Shown one piece after another: positions 36,901 through 39,822 of a stretch of 39,822 bases of DNA; the stretch's first letter is position 1, and the number at the start of each line of letters is the position of its first letter. The DNA is from Candidatus Omnitrophota bacterium (GTDB lineage: Bacteria > Omnitrophota > Omnitrophia > Omnitrophales > Danuiimicrobiaceae): contig JAHFHD010000004.1 in NCBI GenBank assembly GCA_023247075.1, forward strand, positions 1-39,822, in the 5' to 3' direction. Under the pieces are notes generated by a model, which saw only the letters and a program-made list of their open reading frames with translations, did not search any database and was not told the origin of the DNA. A program made the position numbers and the translations under genes.

Positions 36901-39822
36901 AAACGTGAAGCGGCCCCCGCCATATCTACTTCTCCCCAAAAAATTGTTTTGACCGGACAAACTCAGGATGAAAAAAAAGTGTCTTTCATTGGCTCGAAAG
37001 GCGAGAAAAATAACTACGCTGGAATTGTCATTTTTGAAACACAGGTTACTTCCGAGTTTTTTGACGCCCCCCTGCTTCTTAAAGAGATGTACACAGTATC
37101 AAGCGACCAGGCTTCTGAAAAGAATAGTGAATGGTATGACAATAATAAAGTCTTGGTTCAAAAAATTAATTCAGACGGTTCCATCGAACTCTTCAGTCCC
37201 AAGAAAAGTTTGACGGTGCATATTTCAAAAGAAGATGCCAACGGCCGCCAAAGTTTAACCATCCACACCCCTTCTGCTCAAGGTAATGTTGAGGGAAAAG
37301 CATGGACTGAAAAATCCTCAGGACTTGTGGAAGGTGTTAATGGAAATAGCTTCAATAACCCCGGGTGGAGCCTCTTCGTTAAAAGGCTCGAAGATGGGTC
37401 GCTCAAGGTTTTTCTTACGAACCTGTATCCATTGGTTCAAGCGCCATCTGATTTGGCGCAGGCCATCTCGGATCTTGAAGCGAAACTGATTGATTTTGAA
37501 ATCGAAGGAGGAGGCGGCCTCCTTCGTTCTTATTACGTCAATGACCGAGACGAGCAATATTTGTGGGTTAAAGACATCACCTACATTTATGATCAAGCGG
37601 CTGCAATAGTTGCGATGACTGCTTTAGGCCGGCAAGAAATAGCAGAACGTTGGATGCAGGCGCTGATTCGGTCTGCACATCCTGACGGGCAATTTCCATT
37701 TTTTGTTCGCTACGACAGGGTTAAGTCAGATCCTTACTACAGGACAGGCTCCCAAATGTGGGCAGCATATGCGATGGGATTTTTCTTACAAAAATTTCCA
37801 GAAAGTTCGCTAACTCCTCACATTAAAGCGGCACTCAAAAAGAACTTGGATGTCATGATTGAAAAGTATTGGCTTGAGGGAAGTGAACAAGGCACTCAGG
37901 AAGATACTTTCATGGGAGGCAAAGGCGTTTATCCAAATTACCCAAAAACGAAAGGCTTCAATCCAAACATTAAAAAAGAGTGGAGCAGCACAGAGCATAA
38001 TATCGATGCTTATTTTGCTTTGGAGCTAGCCGGCAGGGTTTTGGGTGATTCAAGATACGCTGCCATCGCTCAGCGCGTCAAAAAGTCTCTCCTCAATCGA
38101 CTTTGGAATAATGAAAGCAATGAAGCGTATCAAGGAACTAGCCATGAAGGTCCAGATAAAGATCATGCTCTGGACGTCGCTTCTTGGTACAGCCTTTTTG
38201 CTTCTTCGGTCGGGGAACACGACCGCGCGAAGCTGGCTTTAAAAAGTGCGGATCAATATCTGGTTGTTGAAGAAGGCATCCGTGGATACCCACCCTATCT
38301 AAGGGAAAAAGGATATTCTAAAGCGACGGGCGGAGTTTGGGGCGAGGGAACAGCAGGCGTCCTCCTCGCAAAAAGATTGGCGCTGCGACCTGCAGAGACA
38401 GAAGTTGTAGATGATGTTGAGAATTTATTAAAGCTGATGACAAACCATGGCCTTTTGTATCACACCCAAAACGCGGCTTATGATTCAAAACATTTGCCTT
38501 CTGTGGTCTCGACAGCCTGGACCTTAATCGCTATCCATCCGAATGGGTTTTGGAATACGGATGTGCCCATGTTAGGCGCAAAACCCGCGGAAGCACCTGC
38601 CAGAGAAATTCGTAAGGAACTTCGGAACAATCCGTTTAAATCCAGCAGAAAAAGAATTGTTTCCGCATCTTTAGCAGGTCTTATTGCTGTGGGCGAGTTT
38701 TTTACACCCGCACCCGTTTCACAAGCCTCTAGCGATGGAAGTTTACCAGCTACTGATGAGCAAACAGTGAGCGCTCAAAACAAAAGTCCCGCTCCTTTAT
38801 TTGAAATGCCGTTCGGCGCTGAGCTTGACTCTCAAACAGGCAAAGTTATTAATGGAAAGCTTATGGTGACGAAAAATGGCGGCGGCAAAATAACGGCTAG
38901 GATTTTTGGCGGCCCCGTTTCCGAGACACTCATTAAAGAATTTGAATTGTCAGGAATTCCAGAACGCGAAGACACTCCCACTACTCCTAACTCCCCAAGA
39001 AAGATTGTTTTGACCGGACAAACTCTGGATGGAAAGAAAGTGTCTTTCATTGGCTTGAAAGGCAAGAAAAATAGCTACGCCGGCGTTTTCATCGTTGAAA
39101 CCGAAGTCACTTCCGAGTTTTTTGACGCCCCCGTACGTCTTAAAAAGATGTACACAGTATCAGGGGGCAAGGTTTCTGAAAAGGGCAGTGAATGGTATGA
39201 CAAAAATAAAACCTTAATTCAAAAGACTAATCCAGACGGTTCCATTGAATTATTCGATTCCAAGAAAAGTTTGACGGTGCATATTTCAAAAGAAGATGCC
39301 AACGGCCGCCGGAGTGTAACCACCCTCTTTTCAGGTGAAATCCCTTCTGCTCAAGGCTATGTTGAGGGAAAAGCATGGACTGAAGAATCCTCAGGGCTTG
39401 TGGAAGGTGTTAGTGGAAATAGCTTCAACAACCCTGGGTGGCGCCTCGTCGTTAAAAGACTCGAAAATGGGTTGCTGTTTGTGTTACGGAAGTATGTGAA
39501 TACTGACGAAAGCGGCGCTCCAGACCCCCGCTCGTTGTTACCGCCTCTTCCGGCGCAAGATAAGCAAACACCTAATACTGACGAACGGCGTGAGTTGCGC
39601 AGCAGTTCCAAAATAAATTTTTCAAACGCAATACCGGACAGCCATCAGGCCGCAGAATTCCAAACCGTTTCTTTGGGGGGCAAAAATTTAATTATTGGTC
39701 CCAACGGAGCTATGACAAAAATAAAATTAGGAGAATCTTTTGACGATGCCATTGCACGTTACCTTGAAGAAAGACAGCCCGAAAGCGATTCCCTTTCCGC
39801 GCAATATGCCCGCACCGGCGGC
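30994..39822 (+). CDS. Giant modular secreted protein with repeated ELR motifs and internal signal-peptide-like segments (3' end beyond window)
   Basis: Every codon from ATG 30994 to 39822 was read in the line-start frame: no stop codon, at least 2943 codons. N-terminal signal peptide MQGRFLKSVSLITAAVFSITQFSFPERLNA; ChaN/TraB-like KLIHIQTSHMSFEAQKKIKSILKHLEKEEGIKTLFLEG...VVITGGFHSRPFQEYFSKHGYRYALLSPNF; TM pair; duplicated six-hairpin-glycosidase-like modules. Absent from the ORF track. Confidence 0.9.
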   Translation, partial: MQGRFLKSVSLITAAVFSITQFSFPERLNASVIPSPAFNFEQASSRVSAAAPFRLSIPKELAAINNIHSGVGPKLIHIQTSHMSFEAQKKIKSILKHLEKEEGIKTLFLEGTAFKLDPSLLRFFPTRPDLNEKALEQLSQKSLVDGAELFLADSQNASAYGIEDAEVYKKGTEIFRDVLRARRGSEQFLKDFDQQISRIASTRLNPKLRDFLKECSRYTSGTNSPSSQISFLKQRALETLELEFTNPVNQVDWPMLVRLTKLEKWEKEINQAALKKEKDLFLAVVSKKLTPSLAALIEELLSSPLVSSTRSSDGFDLIFEEMADKLPRDFNYAAYPNLNRAIGFRLLNSEIDPSLLMKEVEQLSQKIAESLAQSQTEKKILDVLNKHRLLRKLFALELGPDDYEEIQQLSLREAPNGATKQSQFWIASSTLGTLPRNDETSKRLRAYFQPSQLIQELLALCVSEHVSVAAFDSHLGEIDQLFRRALDFYAVVKERDQCMIRNVERRFKETGVDKAVVITGGFHSRPFQEYFSKHGYRYALLSPNFTSGSKEDSEEGKAGYIRFILETDPRKLETQTHAATPIAQDEVNFAPLGYDFKITATLVRDELRATFGTTPSSAFNPKVAAHWGIQLPASVIDKGIAPRQEVRSSAHSSKAPEPARQHRQGIRGFYNEEISFVELMLITALLSFLSLGFFPFFVAHGIQQKNRFLVIVAGIPSALAAVGFLGALAYFLNWSIQRRLKKSNTTIAGEVPRKELRASKNPLSLGKYLAGTAFRLAASFALAGTLFVTSVFAQSDSQGQTGRPTTNSTALVRQRKSDGGSTIEIFSPDGAKIKLTKLVAQSMKTPGGDWSLIYSEPGSRFLSGRAQARDLETKESGWVTRFQAELPEFDLIFTFTSQKPDQFEVTVTGMNGSQINPRPELRSKLSSSRPKIHPKQPPWRFVRRLKEIAASKTVSTKGSVPPARVFTGRRNLSKTKQAPQPAVFHPRKKWASTVSAKRQLDRNREREGPAKTYQQKGLGAKGGSTGNGHTRQLSGRMGRLRAFVVQFGFGFLMWSADLVAQDAPQQGQNFLRSSGEVINPNAATYAHAELRSSERLVQLIDSRSAWEDVDSFVKQFERQAKKRIAANLMSTSGPLLNEFFEGLDFTHDWIHFSSSHKNRLIILKFGKVGTTKTGASVYTIELDFKNQKSYVAKNSLDNLLFKPLPIELNQLRAIEFDFKRGIIHFKFTSPPNLESLKSALGPDLFERVKFEMFEEVTHGKVSVPQDFQTYASLLQNERRHSARDFADYVNAMLIKYPDGRTTGADQKFDDEVTALHPEIATLWFMVSIASKVVENPAAPPNSYFGSFEQAYLRRFDKYKMFEATRKQIHTIQVSRKSREFPKLVFPTLNISLPLTQTDTLQFELEAGNRQELRSNLFQFSRRGIIFASLMGFIAVSELLTPAVASDESLPVTDEQTVSTQSESPAPLTDLYPLVQAPSDLAQAIPYLEKKLTEFEIEGGGGLLRSYYVDDRDKQFLEFKNITCIYDQAIAIVAMTALGRQETAERWMRALIRSAHPDGQFPFFVRYDKNESDPYYRTGSQMWAAYAMGFFLQKFPESSLTPHIKAALKKHLDAMIKNYWLEGSEQGTQEDTFTGGKGQYPNYPKTEGFDPKPKQWSSTKQNIDAYFTLELAGRVLGDSKYTAIAQRVKKALLNRLWNNESNEAYQGVTGPAGQDKNHALDVGSWYSIFASLVGEHDRAKLALKSTDQYLVVEEGVRGYTPYLKERGYPEAAGGIWGEGTAGVLLAKRLAPRPAETEVVDDVENLLKLMTDHGLLDHTQNVEIDDLKRLPSAVSTAWTLIALHPNGFWNTDVPPLGAKPVEAPAREIRKELRSNPFQFSRRGIVFASLMGFIAVSELLTPAVASDENLPAADEQTVSAQSESPAPLFDIPLAGFDSQIGRVVNKKLTVTKGSDGKITARIVEDFELSETPKREAAPAISTSPQKIVLTGQTQDEKKVSFIGSKGEKNNYAGIVIFETQVTSEFFDAPLLLKEMYTVSSDQASEKNSEWYDNNKVLVQKINSDGSIELFSPKKSLTVHISKEDANGRQSLTIHTPSAQGNVEGKAWTEKSSGLVEGVNGNSFNNPGWSLFVKRLEDGSLKVFLTNLYPLVQAPSDLAQAISDLEAKLIDFEIEGGGGLLRSYYVNDRDEQYLWVKDITYIYDQAAAIVAMTALGRQEIAERWMQALIRSAHPDGQFPFFVRYDRVKSDPYYRTGSQMWAAYAMGFFLQKFPESSLTPHIKAALKKNLDVMIEKYWLEGSEQGTQEDTFMGGKGVYPNYPKTKGFNPNIKKEWSSTEHNIDAYFALELAGRVLGDSRYAAIAQRVKKSLLNRLWNNESNEAYQGTSHEGPDKDHALDVASWYSLFASSVGEHDRAKLALKSADQYLVVEEGIRGYPPYLREKGYSKATGGVWGEGTAGVLLAKRLALRPAETEVVDDVENLLKLMTNHGLLYHTQNAAYDSKHLPSVVSTAWTLIAIHPNGFWNTDVPMLGAKPAEAPAREIRKELRNNPFKSSRKRIVSASLAGLIAVGEFFTPAPVSQASSDGSLPATDEQTVSAQNKSPAPLFEMPFGAELDSQTGKVINGKLMVTKNGGGKITARIFGGPVSETLIKEFELSGIPEREDTPTTPNSPRKIVLTGQTLDGKKVSFIGLKGKKNSYAGVFIVETEVTSEFFDAPVRLKKMYTVSGGKVSEKGSEWYDKNKTLIQKTNPDGSIELFDSKKSLTVHISKEDANGRRSVTTLFSGEIPSAQGYVEGKAWTEESSGLVEGVSGNSFNNPGWRLVVKRLENGLLFVLRKYVNTDESGAPDPRSLLPPLPAQDKQTPNTDERRELRSSSKINFSNAIPDSHQAAEFQTVSLGGKNLIIGPNGAMTKIKLGESFDDAIARYLEERQPESDSLSAQYARTGG
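32221..32306. repeat. TCATTGCGAG...CTCGCAATGA palindromic repeat within the giant CDS
   Basis: TCATTGCGAGAAGCCCCGAATGGGGCGACGAAGCAATCTCAGTTCTGGATTGCTTCGTC...CTCGCAATGA; 10-bp terminal inverted repeats and inner GAAGCAATC/GATTGCTTC. Confidence 0.85.
35401..39470 (+). repeat. ~2.02-kb in-frame tandem duplication inside the giant CDS
   Basis: CTGTATCC(G/A)TTGGTTCAAGCGCCATCTGATTTGGC(A/G)CAGGCC at 35401 and 37423 (2022 bp apart); the ELR motif recurs at 36598 and 38617; B modules at ~36768-37420 and ~38790-39470 are also alignable. Confidence 0.93.

Noticed and set aside
31424-38242. Short plus-strand ORFs at 31424, 36968, 37286 and 38045, and minus ORFs at 35392, 36113, 37318 and 37810
   Set aside because: All lie inside the continuous giant frame and recur as mirror images of the duplicated modules.

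Overview
The window is a gene-dense bacterial chromosome segment. Candidatus Omnitrophota or a similar lineage is my guess from gene content; I did not test it. Left to right it carries: tRNA-Arg(ACG); a phosphate operon (porin-like protein, pstS-pstC-pstA-pstB-phoU) with a candidate Pho box; tadA; tRNA-Ser(GGA); an ndk-like gene; a beta-glucan-type carbohydrate locus (sugar-binding lipoprotein, GH94-like phosphorylase, GH144/glucoamylase-like protein, CBM-like secreted protein, ROK regulator); a sulfur assimilation group (cysC, PHP phosphoesterase, cysH, sat, thrC); a minus-strand ABC-2/GldG-like/DUF4340 cluster; a CysO/MoaD-like sulfur carrier; and bioB, a ketoacyl synthase and bioF. The last ~8.8 kb (30994 to the window end) is one uninterrupted plus-strand reading frame of at least 2943 codons. 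It is missing from the supplied ORF track, probably because it runs off the window edge. It encodes a modular secreted giant protein. Its modules are punctuated by a recurrent E-[L/V]-R-[S/A/N] motif, usually followed by a basic stretch and an internal signal-peptide-like hydrophobic segment ending in an A-x-A-like site. It also contains a ~2.02-kb in-frame tandem duplication. This ELR / internal signal-peptide architecture is the best candidate for an under-described system here. Palindromic repeats of the GTCATCCTGAG, GTCATTCCCG and TCATTGCGAG types are scattered through the window. They appear to supply the start codon of one gene and the stop codon of another, and one lies in frame inside the giant gene.
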